Shown here: piece by piece, positions 15,023 through 23,609 of the stretch
How positions within the stretch are numbered: position 1 is the stretch's first letter
Layout: each line of letters begins with the position of its first letter
DNA from: Gemmatimonadota bacterium
Lineage (GTDB): Bacteria > Latescibacterota > UBA2968 > UBA8231
Assembly (NCBI GenBank): GCA_009840005.1
Contig: VXOR01000078.1
Coordinates: 30,404-94,403, forward strand
Direction: 5' to 3'
Length of the DNA stretch: 64,000 nt
Notes under the pieces: generated by a model
The model's input: only the letters and a program-made list of their open reading frames with translations
What the model was told of the DNA's origin: nothing
Databases searched by the model: none
Position numbers and translations under genes: made by a program

Positions 15023-16851
15023 GCACCGAACTCAACAAAGAAGAAGAAATCCAACAGCGCGCCTTCAATTTGGGGCTGACGCTGCAACTGTTGGGGTATC
15101 TCAAGCCCCACCGCGGACGCGTAGTCGTCGCCTTTGGCACCATTGTCCTCGCCGCCGGCTTCGGTCAGGTCGGTCCCTATATCACGCAGGTAGCAGTTGA
15201 CGACTATATCGCCATCGGCGACTGGGCGGGGTTGCGGTGGATGATCGCGGCCTTTTTTGGCAGCGTCGCCGTGCAGTACGGCGCTCAATACGCCCAGACC
15301 TTGGTCACCGGCATGATCGGTCAGCGCGTCATGTACGACATGCGCCGCGACCTGTTTGCCCACCTGCAAAAGCTGCCGCTGCGCTATTTCGACCGCACGC
15401 CGCTGGGCCGGATTATGACCCGCGCCACCAACGACATCGACGCCCTCAACGAGTTTTTCAGCGAGGGCGTCGTCTCGGTTTTCATGGATTTTTTCACTTT
15501 GCTGGCCATCGTCGGCTTCATGGCCTATATCGACTTTGAGCTGGCTCTGATCTGCTGCACAGTGGTCCCGATCATCGCCGTCTCTACCTTCTACCTCCAG
15601 ACCCTCGCCATGCACGCCTATCGCGAGTTGCGCACGCGCTTGGCGCGGCTCAATGCCTATTTGCAGGAGAACATTACCGGCATGGAGGTGGTGCAGCTTT
15701 TCAACCGCCAGCAGCGCAATTTGCGCGATTTCGACGCCGAGCACCTGCCCTACCGCCACGCCGAGGACCGCGAAATCCACTGCTTTGCCATTTTCTTCCC
15801 CCTCACCGAATTACTCGGCACGGTCGGCATGGCGCTGGTGCTGTGGTACGGGGCCTCGGACGTGATCGACAACCGCATCGAACTGGGGGTGTTGGTGGCT
15901 TTTCTCCAATACATCCGCCGCTTCTTCCGCCCGATCATGGACATCTCTGACCGCTATGCCCTGCTGCAGAGCGCCATGGCCGCGTCCGAGCGCATCTTTG
16001 AGATGTTGGCCGTCCCCAGCGAACCTACCAGCGGACCTTCGGCTGAGCTCAGGGCTTCGGCGCGCTCAGTCGAGTCGTCGAAGCCGCGACGCAAGCTGCC
16101 CGCGACCAACCGCGGCGGCGCGATTGAATTCCGCAACGTGTTCTTCAAATACGATCCAGCAGCCGAAGACTGGATTCTCAAGGATGTCTCGTTTGAACTA
16201 CGGGCCGGGCAGAGTATGGCGATAGTCGGGGCCACCGGCTCGGGCAAGACCACCATCGTCAGCCTCCTCTGCCGCTTCTACGACATCCAGCGCGGGGAAA
16301 TCCTCGTTGATGGCCGCGACGTGCGCCAGTGGCACGCGGCCGAATTGCGCCGCCGCATCAGCATCGTTCAGCAGGAGGTCTTCTTATTTTCTGGGAATAT
16401 CAGCGGCAACATCCGCCTCGGCGAGGACGCCATCGACGACGCCCAAGTCGAGCGCGCAGCCCGCTACGTCAACGCCGCGCCCTTTATCGAACGCCTTCCC
16501 CAAGGGTACGCCCACGCCGTGGCCGAAGGCGGCTCGACCTTGTCGGCCGGGCAGCGCCAGTTGTTGGCTTTTGCCCGCGCCCTAGCCTTCGACCCGGAAA
16601 TCCTCGTCCTCGACGAGGCCACCTCCAGCATCGACACCGAGACCGAAGTGCTCATCCAAGACGCCATCGCCAAGCTGATGAGCGAGCGCACCTCCATCGT
16701 CATCGCCCACCGCCTCTCCACCATCCGCAGCGCCGACCAGATTTTGGTGATGCACCGCGGCGAGGTGCGCGAGCGAGGCCGCCATGAAGAACTATTGCTC
16801 CAAGACGGCATCTACGCGCGCCTCTACCGCCTCAACTACGGCCGCTCTTAG
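15019..16851 (+). CDS. ABC exporter half-transporter (MsbA/MdlB type), second of a pair
   Basis: 610 aa. GTG start overlapping the previous stop (GTGA), so translation is probably coupled. Membrane domain about residues 30-330, nucleotide-binding domain about 365-610: Walker A GATGSGKTT, signature LSAGQRQLLAFARALAFDP, Walker B ILVLDEATSSID with the catalytic Glu, H-loop VIAHRLST. The intact Glu contrasts with the Asp in the partner, as in heterodimeric exporters with one consensus site. A second in-frame type A palindromic repeat (16036-16085, about PSAELRASARSVESSKPRR) sits at the same linker position as in the partner gene. Confidence 0.93.
   Translation: MSTELNKEEEIQQRAFNLGLTLQLLGYLKPHRGRVVVAFGTIVLAAGFGQVGPYITQVAVDDYIAIGDWAGLRWMIAAFFGSVAVQYGAQYAQTLVTGMIGQRVMYDMRRDLFAHLQKLPLRYFDRTPLGRIMTRATNDIDALNEFFSEGVVSVFMDFFTLLAIVGFMAYIDFELALICCTVVPIIAVSTFYLQTLAMHAYRELRTRLARLNAYLQENITGMEVVQLFNRQQRNLRDFDAEHLPYRHAEDREIHCFAIFFPLTELLGTVGMALVLWYGASDVIDNRIELGVLVAFLQYIRRFFRPIMDISDRYALLQSAMAASERIFEMLAVPSEPTSGPSAELRASARSVESSKPRRKLPATNRGGAIEFRNVFFKYDPAAEDWILKDVSFELRAGQSMAIVGATGSGKTTIVSLLCRFYDIQRGEILVDGRDVRQWHAAELRRRISIVQQEVFLFSGNISGNIRLGEDAIDDAQVERAARYVNAAPFIERLPQGYAHAVAEGGSTLSAGQRQLLAFARALAFDPEILVLDEATSSIDTETEVLIQDAIAKLMSERTSIVIAHRLSTIRSADQILVMHRGEVRERGRHEELLLQDGIYARLYRLNYGRS
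16036..16085. repeat. Palindromic repeat type A, in frame inside the second ABC exporter gene
   Basis: ccttcggctgagctcagg...gagtcgtcgaagcc, 50 bp, closely matching the reverse complement of the copy inside the sulfatase gene (42175-42225). It translates in a different frame from the copy at 14202. Confidence 0.87.
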
Positions 16852-17108
16852 GCCGCCTCTTCTTCCTGTGGCTGTGGGGCCTTCTTTTCAAACCGCGCCG
16901 TCACCCCGTTCACAGCCTTCACCACTTGGTCGCGCGTTTCTTCGGCTTGGTCCTTGATCAAGCGCCGAGTGTCCTCGCCCTTGTTCGGGGCCAGTAACAC
17001 CCCCACGGCTGCGCCGACCGCGACACCAGCCACAAAACCGGCCAAGAGACACGTCATGCCGTCGGTCGCGGTCGAATTGTTCCTCGGGTAAATTTTTTCG
17101 TAGAACAT
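16848..17108 (-). CDS. YtxH-domain small membrane protein
   Basis: 86 aa. The start at 17108 follows AAAGGAGC by 6 nt. Residues about 18-42 (MTCLLAGFVAGVAVGAAVGV) form a glycine/alanine-rich membrane helix followed by LLAPNKGEDTRRLIKDQ, the YtxH signature ('G.LfAPksGketR'). A charged amphipathic helix and an acidic EEEAA tail follow. YtxH proteins are small stress- or envelope-associated proteins of unknown mechanism. Its stop overlaps that of the convergent ABC gene by 4 bp. Confidence 0.8.
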   Translation of the reverse strand: MFYEKIYPRNNSTATDGMTCLLAGFVAGVAVGAAVGVLLAPNKGEDTRRLIKDQAEETRDQVVKAVNGVTARFEKKAPQPQEEEAA

Positions 17109-17166
17109 GTCAAAGCTCCTTTAGCTTATAGATGTGATTGCTATCTATCAAAGAAAATAAAGTGTG

Positions 17167-17195
17167 TTGAATAAAACCAATGCTATTTTTATACT
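17167..17195 (+). promoter_or_regulatory. Probable promoter of the IMPDH-phosphonate operon
   Basis: TTGAAT (17167-17172) and TATACT (17190-17195) with a 17-bp spacer (9/12 match), in an AT-rich stretch between divergent genes, about 50 bp upstream of the ATG at 17246. Confidence 0.6.
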
Positions 17196-17245
17196 CTAAG
17201 GCTAAATCCTTCCCTCTTTCCCCCGCCAACGCTGAGAGGACTTCC

Positions 17246-18727
17246 ATGGCCCAAGTCCTGAGCACCCCTTCGCACAGCCTCAAAGAATTTCGCCTTCTGC
17301 CTGGGTACACGCCCGCCGACGGCAACGCCCCAAACGCGTCGCTCAAAACCCGGCTCTGCCGCAAGGGGGACGACTTTCTCTACCTGCACGTGCCCTTTCT
17401 CAGCGCCGCCATGCAGGCCGTGACCGGCGGCGAAATGGCCATTGCCTTGGCCCAGCTAGGCGGCATCGGCATCCTGCCCGTCAGCCAGTCCATTGACGAA
17501 CAGTGCACCAAGGTCGGCCAAGTCAAGCGCTTCAAGGCCGGTTTTCAGACCGATATTCTCACCCTAGCCCCCGAGCAGCCCATTGCCGAGGTAGTAGAGA
17601 TCATTCACCGCACTGGCTACACGACCTTCCCGGTCACCACCAGCGGCCAGTTCCACGACCAGCTCCTCGGCATCCTCACCGACAAGGACTTCGACGAGCG
17701 CCGCGACCTCGACTGCCAAGTCGCCTCCCGCATGAAAACCGACGTGCAGGCCGGCCGCGAAATAAGCGACCTCAAGGCCGCCAACGAGCTGATGATCCGC
17801 TACGGTCGCGGCTTCCTGCCCATTCTATCCAAAGGGGGCGTCCTACAAGCAGTGGTCTTCAAAAAAGACCTCGACAAGCACCTGCGGCACCCCAACGAAT
17901 CCATCGACGAACAGAAGCGCCTGCTCGTCGGCGCGGCTGTCTCCACCCACCCGGAGGATCGCGAGCGGGCCGAAGCCCTCATCGCGCAAGAAGTAGATGT
18001 GCTAGTCATCGACGCTTCCGACGGCCACACCGAGTACCAGCGGCAGATGCTCCAATTCCTCAAGGAGCGCACCGACGCCCCAGTCATCGGCGGCAATGTC
18101 GTCACGGCCGAGGGATTTCGCTTCTTGGCCGAGGCCGGCGCTGACGCCGTCAAAGTCGGTATGGGGATCGCCTCGGGCTGCATTACGCAGGAAGTCAAGG
18201 CCACCGGCCGCGGCCAAGGCACGGCCTTGATGGAAATCAACGCGGCGCGCAACCAGTGGCAGCAGGATAGCAGCGCCTACTTGCCCATCATTGCCGACGG
18301 CGGCATTTCAGGCCCGGCCGAGATCGCCGTGGCCATGGCCCTAGGTGCCAACGCCGTGATGATGGGGAGCTTCTTCGCCGGCTACACCGAAAGCCAAGGC
18401 AACCTCGTGCGCACCGCGGCCGGCGACATCGTCAAAGAGTACTGGATGGAAGGTTCGCTGCGCGCCCACAACATGCGGCGCTACGCGCAGACGCAAGACA
18501 ACTTCTTCGAGGAGGGCATCTCCGGCTACGTGCCCCACACCGGCTCGATTCACGACAAATTGCCGATCCGCATCCAGATGCTGCGCGCCACCCTCGCCAC
18601 GGCTGGTTGCCGCACCATCGACGAGCTGCACGAAAAGGCCGTGCTCGAAATGCAGTCGCCCACCGCGCTGATGGACAGCCAGATCCACGATATCGTCCCC
18701 ACCCAAACCGACCAACAGGTACTCTAA
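17246..18727 (+). CDS. guaB: IMP dehydrogenase with CBS domains
   Basis: 493 aa from the ATG at 17246 (GAGAGGAC before it). Oxidises IMP to XMP with NAD+. TIM-barrel halves flank a CBS pair (about residues 105-225). VKVGMGIASGCITQEV contains the catalytic Cys loop, though the family's usual GSICTT is here SGCITQ. IIADGGISGPAEIAVAMALGANAVMMGS is the phosphate-binding core. The flap has EGSLRAHNMRRY and FFEEGISGYVPHTG. It is the first gene of a close-packed run that continues into SDR, MDR and phosphonate genes, an odd partner for guaB. A related IMPDH-like paralogue with a different substrate cannot be excluded, given the altered Cys loop. Confidence 0.85.
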   Translation: MAQVLSTPSHSLKEFRLLPGYTPADGNAPNASLKTRLCRKGDDFLYLHVPFLSAAMQAVTGGEMAIALAQLGGIGILPVSQSIDEQCTKVGQVKRFKAGFQTDILTLAPEQPIAEVVEIIHRTGYTTFPVTTSGQFHDQLLGILTDKDFDERRDLDCQVASRMKTDVQAGREISDLKAANELMIRYGRGFLPILSKGGVLQAVVFKKDLDKHLRHPNESIDEQKRLLVGAAVSTHPEDRERAEALIAQEVDVLVIDASDGHTEYQRQMLQFLKERTDAPVIGGNVVTAEGFRFLAEAGADAVKVGMGIASGCITQEVKATGRGQGTALMEINAARNQWQQDSSAYLPIIADGGISGPAEIAVAMALGANAVMMGSFFAGYTESQGNLVRTAAGDIVKEYWMEGSLRAHNMRRYAQTQDNFFEEGISGYVPHTGSIHDKLPIRIQMLRATLATAGCRTIDELHEKAVLEMQSPTALMDSQIHDIVPTQTDQQVL

Positions 18728-18731
18728 GGCT

Positions 18732-19421
18732 ATGCGCGTACTCATTACCAACGCCGCCACCTCGCTCGGCCAAGCCCTAGCCGCTGGCCTCGGCGACGCA
18801 CACCAAGTGCGCTTGACCGACCCCGAGCCTAGATTCGGGATTCAGTGCGACCTGGGGCACGACCTAGAGACCGATGCGCTCGTCAAAGACATCGACATCA
18901 TCGTCCACCTCGCCTACGCGCCGCGCGACGGCGACGGCGAAAACACCTGGCTGGACCGCAATACGCGCGGCACGTACAATCTGCTCTGGGCCGCGGCCGC
19001 CGCAGAGGTCGAACACGCCATCCTCGTGAGCACGCTCGACCTTTTCGCCCCGTACGAAGACGATCTCACTGTTGACGAGACTTGGAAACCACTGCCCTCC
19101 TGCGCGCCGGCTGTTCTCGGCGCTCACCTAGCCGAGTTTACGGCCCGCGAATTTGCCCACAGCCACGAACTCCGCGTCACCATTGCCCGCCTCGGCCACC
19201 TCGTCCGCGCCGAAGAGGTCGCCGACCAAGCCTACGATCCCATGTGGCTCGACGAGCGCGACGCCGCCCAAGCCGTGGCCCAGCTTGTGCAAAAGGGACC
19301 AGCCGGCCAGTACAGCGCCATCCACATCCAGTCCGCTGGAGCACGCGCCCGCTTCTCCGTCGAGCGCGCCAAGAGCCACCTGACATTCGATCCCCAATAC
19401 AACTTTGAGGCCAACCCATGA
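18732..19421 (+). CDS. Degenerate SDR/NAD-dependent epimerase-like protein
   Basis: 229 aa. Extended-SDR fold: MRVLITNAATSLGQALAAGL at the N-terminus, IDIIVHLAYAPRDGDGEN, NTRGTYNLLWAAAAAEVEHAILVSTLDLF. The dinucleotide-binding glycine motif is eroded (NAATSLG instead of GxxGxxG), and the YxxxK catalytic pair is absent where expected (CAPAVLGAHLAEF). It may therefore bind a nucleotide without SDR catalysis, or act with the intact paralogue encoded directly downstream (4-bp ATGA overlap). Four bases separate it from the IMPDH stop. Confidence 0.75.
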   Translation: MRVLITNAATSLGQALAAGLGDAHQVRLTDPEPRFGIQCDLGHDLETDALVKDIDIIVHLAYAPRDGDGENTWLDRNTRGTYNLLWAAAAAEVEHAILVSTLDLFAPYEDDLTVDETWKPLPSCAPAVLGAHLAEFTAREFAHSHELRVTIARLGHLVRAEEVADQAYDPMWLDERDAAQAVAQLVQKGPAGQYSAIHIQSAGARARFSVERAKSHLTFDPQYNFEANP

Positions 19422-20152
19422 AAGTTTTGCTCTTAGGTGGCAATGGCTTTCTCGGCCCGCATGTGGTTAAGCAGCTCCAAGACACCTACGAACTGCGCAT
19501 CACCGACCTCATGCCCATCGACAGCCCGCACGAGACCATGCAGGTGGACGTCTCCGACCTCGACCAAGTGCGTCGCGCCACCGAAGGCACCGACGTAACC
19601 ATCAACTGCTCAGTACTGCGCCACGACCGCAAGATCGCCTTTGACGTCAGTACCACCGGCACATACAACGGCATCCTCGCCGCGGTCGAAAACGGCCACA
19701 CCCGCTTCGTCAACACCGGGCCCCACTTCACCCAAGCCGGGCCCTCGTACGAGCACTACGACTTCGACATCAACGAGGAAGTCCCTCTACATTCGGGCGT
19801 CGGCCTCTACGCCCACACCAAATCGCTCGGCCAAGAGATTTGCCGCGTCTTCGCCGCCAACCACCCCATCCACGTACTCACCACCCTCTTTTTGAGCTTT
19901 CGCGACGCCGAGCCATCAGCCGAGCAACTCGGCCGCGGCACCAATCCCTTTTCCGTCACCTTTCCCGACGCCGCCCGCGCCCTGCAAAAGTGCCTAGAGG
20001 TAGATTTGGCGTCCCTGCCTTCGCGCTACGAGATCTTCCACATCACCACGGACACGCCCCACGGCCGCTATAGCAATGCCAAGGCCCGGCGGCTGTTGGG
20101 CTGGACACCGCAAGACCGGCTCGAAGGCTACTGGCGCAAGCCGCGGGGCTAG
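19418..20152 (+). CDS. NAD-dependent epimerase/dehydratase (SDR)
   Basis: 244 aa. Intact nucleotide-binding motif GGNGFLG near the N-terminus and an active-site YAHTK (about residue 132). The start overlaps the preceding SDR stop (ATGA) and the next gene begins 3 bp after its stop. The substrate is not evident. Its place between guaB and phosphonate genes suggests the run works on a shared small-molecule pathway, but this is inference from context. Confidence 0.82.
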   Translation: MKVLLLGGNGFLGPHVVKQLQDTYELRITDLMPIDSPHETMQVDVSDLDQVRRATEGTDVTINCSVLRHDRKIAFDVSTTGTYNGILAAVENGHTRFVNTGPHFTQAGPSYEHYDFDINEEVPLHSGVGLYAHTKSLGQEICRVFAANHPIHVLTTLFLSFRDAEPSAEQLGRGTNPFSVTFPDAARALQKCLEVDLASLPSRYEIFHITTDTPHGRYSNAKARRLLGWTPQDRLEGYWRKPRG

Positions 20153-20155
20153 CCA

Positions 20156-21181
20156 ATGCCCACGGCCTCCGCACAGATATTCGACGGCCTAGGCCATCCG
20201 CTGCGCTGCGAAAATCTTCCTCTGCCCGATTCACTCGCGCCTGGTGAAGTGCTCGTCGAGATCGGCCTAGCCACGATCTGCGGCTCCGACCTCCATACGC
20301 TGTCCGGCCTGCGCACGGAGCCTGTGCCCCTGATCCTCGGCCACGAAGCCGTCGGCCGCATCGTCGTCTCGCAGCGCCCTACCTCGGCACCGGGCGACCG
20401 CGTAAGCTGGAGCATCGCCGACAGTTGCGGTACCTGTGTGGCGTGCACCGAACATCGCCTGCCGGAAAAATGCGCCACGCTCTTTAAGTACGGCCACGCC
20501 ACCCTCACCGACGGCAGCGGACTCAACGGCTGTTACGCCACGCATCTGCTCATTAGACCCGGCACTCACATCGCCAAAGTAGCAGACTACTTACCCGACT
20601 CCGCAGTCGCCCCGGCCAACTGCGCCTTGGCCACTGCAGTCAACGCCATCGCGGTGCTGCCCACTCCCTGCGACAAGGTTCTGGTCCAGGGTGCCGGTCT
20701 GCTCGGCCTCTATACATGCGCCCTGCTCGCCGAGCGCGGCATCAAGCAGATCTACTGTACCGACATCGACGCAGACCGCCTAGCGCTGTCCACTGAGTTC
20801 GGCGCTATACCCGTGACCGATCCACCACCAGAAGGACTCGACGCCGTTTTTGAGGTCGCCGGCAACGCGGACTTGATTCCCGCAGGAGTCGCGGCCCTGC
20901 GCCCGGGCGGCAGCTACGTCTTCGTCGGCATGGTCCACCCCAACACCCGGCTAGAGCTGACCGGCGAGCAGGTCATCCGCAAATGCCTGACGATCCGCGG
21001 CGTCCACAACTACAGCCCGCACCATCTCGACGAGGCGCTCGCCTTTCTCGCTCGCACCGCCGACCGCTATCCGTACTCGTCGCTGGTCAGCAAACCCTTT
21101 GCCCTCGCCGAGCTAGAACAAGCCATCGCCTTGGCCGAAACCCGCCAGCACAGCCGCGTCGCCGTTGCCCCCAACGCATGA
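20156..21181 (+). CDS. Zinc-type MDR alcohol dehydrogenase, phosphonate-catabolism-associated type
   Basis: 341 aa. Medium-chain dehydrogenase: catalytic zinc ligands in ICGSDLHTLSG and LGHEAVGR, structural-zinc Cys cluster CGTCVACTEHRLPEKC, and Rossmann segment VQGAGLLGLYTCALLAERG. It oxidises an alcohol with NAD(P)+. The protein resembles the family of alcohol dehydrogenases found repeatedly beside phosphonate-degradation genes (TIGR03366 type), and here it overlaps phnA by 4 bp (ATGA). A substrate such as a hydroxylated phosphonate-derived alcohol is an inference. The adjoining FAD oxidoreductase gene supports this. Confidence 0.85.
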   Translation: MPTASAQIFDGLGHPLRCENLPLPDSLAPGEVLVEIGLATICGSDLHTLSGLRTEPVPLILGHEAVGRIVVSQRPTSAPGDRVSWSIADSCGTCVACTEHRLPEKCATLFKYGHATLTDGSGLNGCYATHLLIRPGTHIAKVADYLPDSAVAPANCALATAVNAIAVLPTPCDKVLVQGAGLLGLYTCALLAERGIKQIYCTDIDADRLALSTEFGAIPVTDPPPEGLDAVFEVAGNADLIPAGVAALRPGGSYVFVGMVHPNTRLELTGEQVIRKCLTIRGVHNYSPHHLDEALAFLARTADRYPYSSLVSKPFALAELEQAIALAETRQHSRVAVAPNA

Positions 21182-22395
21182 TTCAAGTCAATGACCGAGG
21201 CTATCGCCCGCGCGAAAAAGCCATCGTCGGCATCTGCCTCGACGGCTGCTCCCAGGCCTATCTCGACGAAGCCGCCGCCCAGATGCCCAATCTCCGTGCG
21301 ATCATCGAGCGCGGCGTCCACGGCCAAGTAAACACCGCGATTCCCTCTTTCACCAATCCCAACAACGTCGCCATCATCACCGGTGCGCCGCCGGCCATAA
21401 ATGGCATCCCCGGCAACTTCTACTACGATATAGACGCGGAGGAGGAAGTGATGATGAACGACCCTCGCTTCCTGCGCGCCCCGACGATCCTCGCCGCCTT
21501 CCATCAAGCCGGCCAACAAGTCGCTGCCATCACCACCAAAGACAAGCTGCGCCTGCTGTTGGCCCACGGCTGGCAAGGCATCAATTTCTCCGTCGAAAAG
21601 GCGCACGAAGCCGTGCCATCCACCCACGGCATCGCCGACGTCCTCGACCTAGTTGGCCGAAAAAACCCCGGCATCTACGATCCCGAAGCCAGCGTGTACT
21701 GCATCGAGGCTGGCGCACGGCTACTCGAACGCTACGATCTCGACCTACTCTACCTTTCGACGACCGATTTCGTCCAGCACAAGTGGGCACCCGGCGAGCC
21801 GGAAGCCAACGCCTTCTACGCTCGCCTCGACCACTTCATCGGTGCGCTCGACGCCCAAGACATTATCTTGGGCATTACCGCCGATCACGGCATGAACGCC
21901 AAAACCAACGCCGACGGCGCCCCCAAGGTGCAGTTTATCGAGACCCAACTCGTCGCCGCCGGCATCGCCGAAGCGAGGGTCATCCTGCCCATCACCGACC
22001 CCTATGTCGTCCACCACGGCGCACTGGGCTCCTACGCCACTGTCTATCTCGACGCCGCGCACACCGCCCGCGCCACCGCAATCCTCCGCGCCATTCCCGG
22101 CGTCGAACAGGTGCTCAGCCGCGAGCAAGCGGCCGCCACCTACCAGCTCCCCCCCGACCGCATCGGCGAACTGGTCGTCCTCGCCGACCAAGGTACCGTC
22201 CTCGGCCGCACCCCAGACTGGCACGAACTCGCCGACGTCGCCGAGGGCCTGCGCTCGCACGGCGGTCTACACGAAGGCGTGGTGCCCATGATCTGCAATA
22301 GGCCGCTAACCGACCAATACGCCGAGTTATTGGCCTCGGGCCAAGCGCACAACTGGGATCTTTTTGACTTTCTTTGCAATGGAGTCCTAGCCTGA
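21178..22395 (+). CDS. phnA: Phosphonoacetate hydrolase
   Basis: 405 aa from the ATG overlapping the MDR stop. Alkaline-phosphatase-superfamily enzyme that cleaves the C-P bond of phosphonoacetate to acetate and phosphate. Strong family signatures: VGICLDGCSQAYLD (metal Asp), IPSFTNPNNVAIITGAPP with the nucleophilic Thr in SFTNPN, GIPGNFYYD, EEEVMMNDPRFLRA, TTKDKLR, LYLSTTDFVQHKWAPGE (Asp/His), ITADHGMNAK (Asp-His metal ligands), LPITDPYVVHHGALGS, and LRSHGGLHEG (His). Length and all catalytic segments are complete. It gives the operon a clear phosphonate-degrading step. Confidence 0.93.
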   Translation: MIQVNDRGYRPREKAIVGICLDGCSQAYLDEAAAQMPNLRAIIERGVHGQVNTAIPSFTNPNNVAIITGAPPAINGIPGNFYYDIDAEEEVMMNDPRFLRAPTILAAFHQAGQQVAAITTKDKLRLLLAHGWQGINFSVEKAHEAVPSTHGIADVLDLVGRKNPGIYDPEASVYCIEAGARLLERYDLDLLYLSTTDFVQHKWAPGEPEANAFYARLDHFIGALDAQDIILGITADHGMNAKTNADGAPKVQFIETQLVAAGIAEARVILPITDPYVVHHGALGSYATVYLDAAHTARATAILRAIPGVEQVLSREQAAATYQLPPDRIGELVVLADQGTVLGRTPDWHELADVAEGLRSHGGLHEGVVPMICNRPLTDQYAELLASGQAHNWDLFDFLCNGVLA

Positions 22396-22412
22396 TGCAT
22401 CCCCTTCGCGCC

Positions 22413-22470
22413 TATCTATGCCATCTGCGTCCATCTGCGGATCACCTTGTAAATTGCGGTAGAATTGCTA
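22413..22470. repeat. MITE-like intergenic repeat (partial copy)
   Basis: Contains the family core tctgcgtccatctgcgga-type sequence and ends in agaattgcta, 1 bp before the start codon of the FAD oxidoreductase. The left terminal repeat is missing. It interrupts an otherwise tightly packed operon. Confidence 0.7.
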
Positions 22471-22471
22471 T

Positions 22472-23605
22472 ATGCCCGACCTCAAAGCAAATATCGCCGT
22501 AATCGGCGCTGGCATCGTCGGCTTAGCCCATGCCCTTGCCGCGGCCAAGCGCGGCCACCGCGTCGTCCTCTTCGAGCGCACGCCCCAAGCCCAAGGGGCC
22601 TCTATCCGCAACTTCGGCATGATCTGGCCCATCGGCCAAGCTCCCGGTCTCATTCACCAACGCGCGCTCCGCACACGCCAAATATGGCTCGACCTCGCCC
22701 CCAAGGCGGGCATCTGGTGCGCCCAGACCGGTTCCTTGCACTTGGCGTATGCCGACGACGAGTGCGCCGTACTGGCGGAGTTTGCCGAGCGCGCCCCGGC
22801 CCTCGGCTACTCGGTCGAACTGCTCAACCAGGACGCCGTACTCGCGCGCAGCCACGCCGTACAGCCCGCTGGACTCAAAGGCGGCCTCTGGAGCGCGACC
22901 GAACTCTGCGTCGATCCCCGCGAGGCCATTGCCGCGCTGCCAGATTACCTAGCGCGTGAGTACGGCATCACCCTCCGCTTCTCCACCCCAGTCCACCACA
23001 TCGACCTGCCCCGAATCCACACGCCTGCGGAAACTTGGTCCGTTGACCGCGCCATCGTCTGCAGCGGCGCTGACTTTGAATCGCTCTACCCCCAAGTATT
23101 TGCCAGCAGCGGACTCACCCGCTGCAAGTTGCAGATGATGCGCACCGCGCCCCAGCCCGGCAACTGGCGTCTCGGGCCGATGCTCGCCGCCGGACTTACG
23201 CTGCGCCATTACCCAGCCTTCGAGTGCTGCCCAGCGCTAGCTGCCTACACCCAGCGCATCGCCGCCGAGCGCCCCGAATTCGACCGCTGGGGCATCCACG
23301 TCATGGCCTCGCAAAACGGCCTCGGCGAGATCACCATCGGCGACTCGCACGAGTACGACTGGGTCGTCAACCCGTTTGACAACCCCGCAATCGACCAGCT
23401 AATCCTCGACTATCTCCAGACCTTCCTCGCCGCTCCAGCCCTGCACATCGACCAGCGCTGGCACGGCATCTACGCCAAACACCCCGACCAAGCCACTTTC
23501 ATCGCCGAGCCAGCGCGCGGCGTAACCATCGTCAACGGCATCGGCGGCAACGGCATGACCACTGCTTTCGGGCTGGCCGAGGAGGTCTTCGCCGAGTGGG
23601 AGTAA
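22472..23605 (+). CDS. FAD-dependent amine/aminophosphonate oxidoreductase (TIGR03364-like)
   Basis: 377 aa DAO-type flavoprotein. FAD-binding motif IAVIGAGIVGLAHALAA at residues about 8-24, then FERTPQAQGASIRNFGMIWP; the 'GAS.RNFGM.WP.GQ' signature is the hallmark of the phosphonate-associated FAD oxidoreductase clade. The C-terminus ends with VNGIGGNGMTTAFGLAEEV. The family is proposed to deaminate oxidatively an aminoethylphosphonate or its hydroxylated form. With phnA two frames upstream, it could feed an aldehyde that the MDR or another dehydrogenase converts to phosphonoacetate. The start codon lies immediately after a repeat end and there is no clear SD, so expression may depend on read-through from phnA or on the repeat. 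Confidence 0.85.
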   Translation: MPDLKANIAVIGAGIVGLAHALAAAKRGHRVVLFERTPQAQGASIRNFGMIWPIGQAPGLIHQRALRTRQIWLDLAPKAGIWCAQTGSLHLAYADDECAVLAEFAERAPALGYSVELLNQDAVLARSHAVQPAGLKGGLWSATELCVDPREAIAALPDYLAREYGITLRFSTPVHHIDLPRIHTPAETWSVDRAIVCSGADFESLYPQVFASSGLTRCKLQMMRTAPQPGNWRLGPMLAAGLTLRHYPAFECCPALAAYTQRIAAERPEFDRWGIHVMASQNGLGEITIGDSHEYDWVVNPFDNPAIDQLILDYLQTFLAAPALHIDQRWHGIYAKHPDQATFIAEPARGVTIVNGIGGNGMTTAFGLAEEVFAEWE

Positions 23606-23609
23606 GCAC

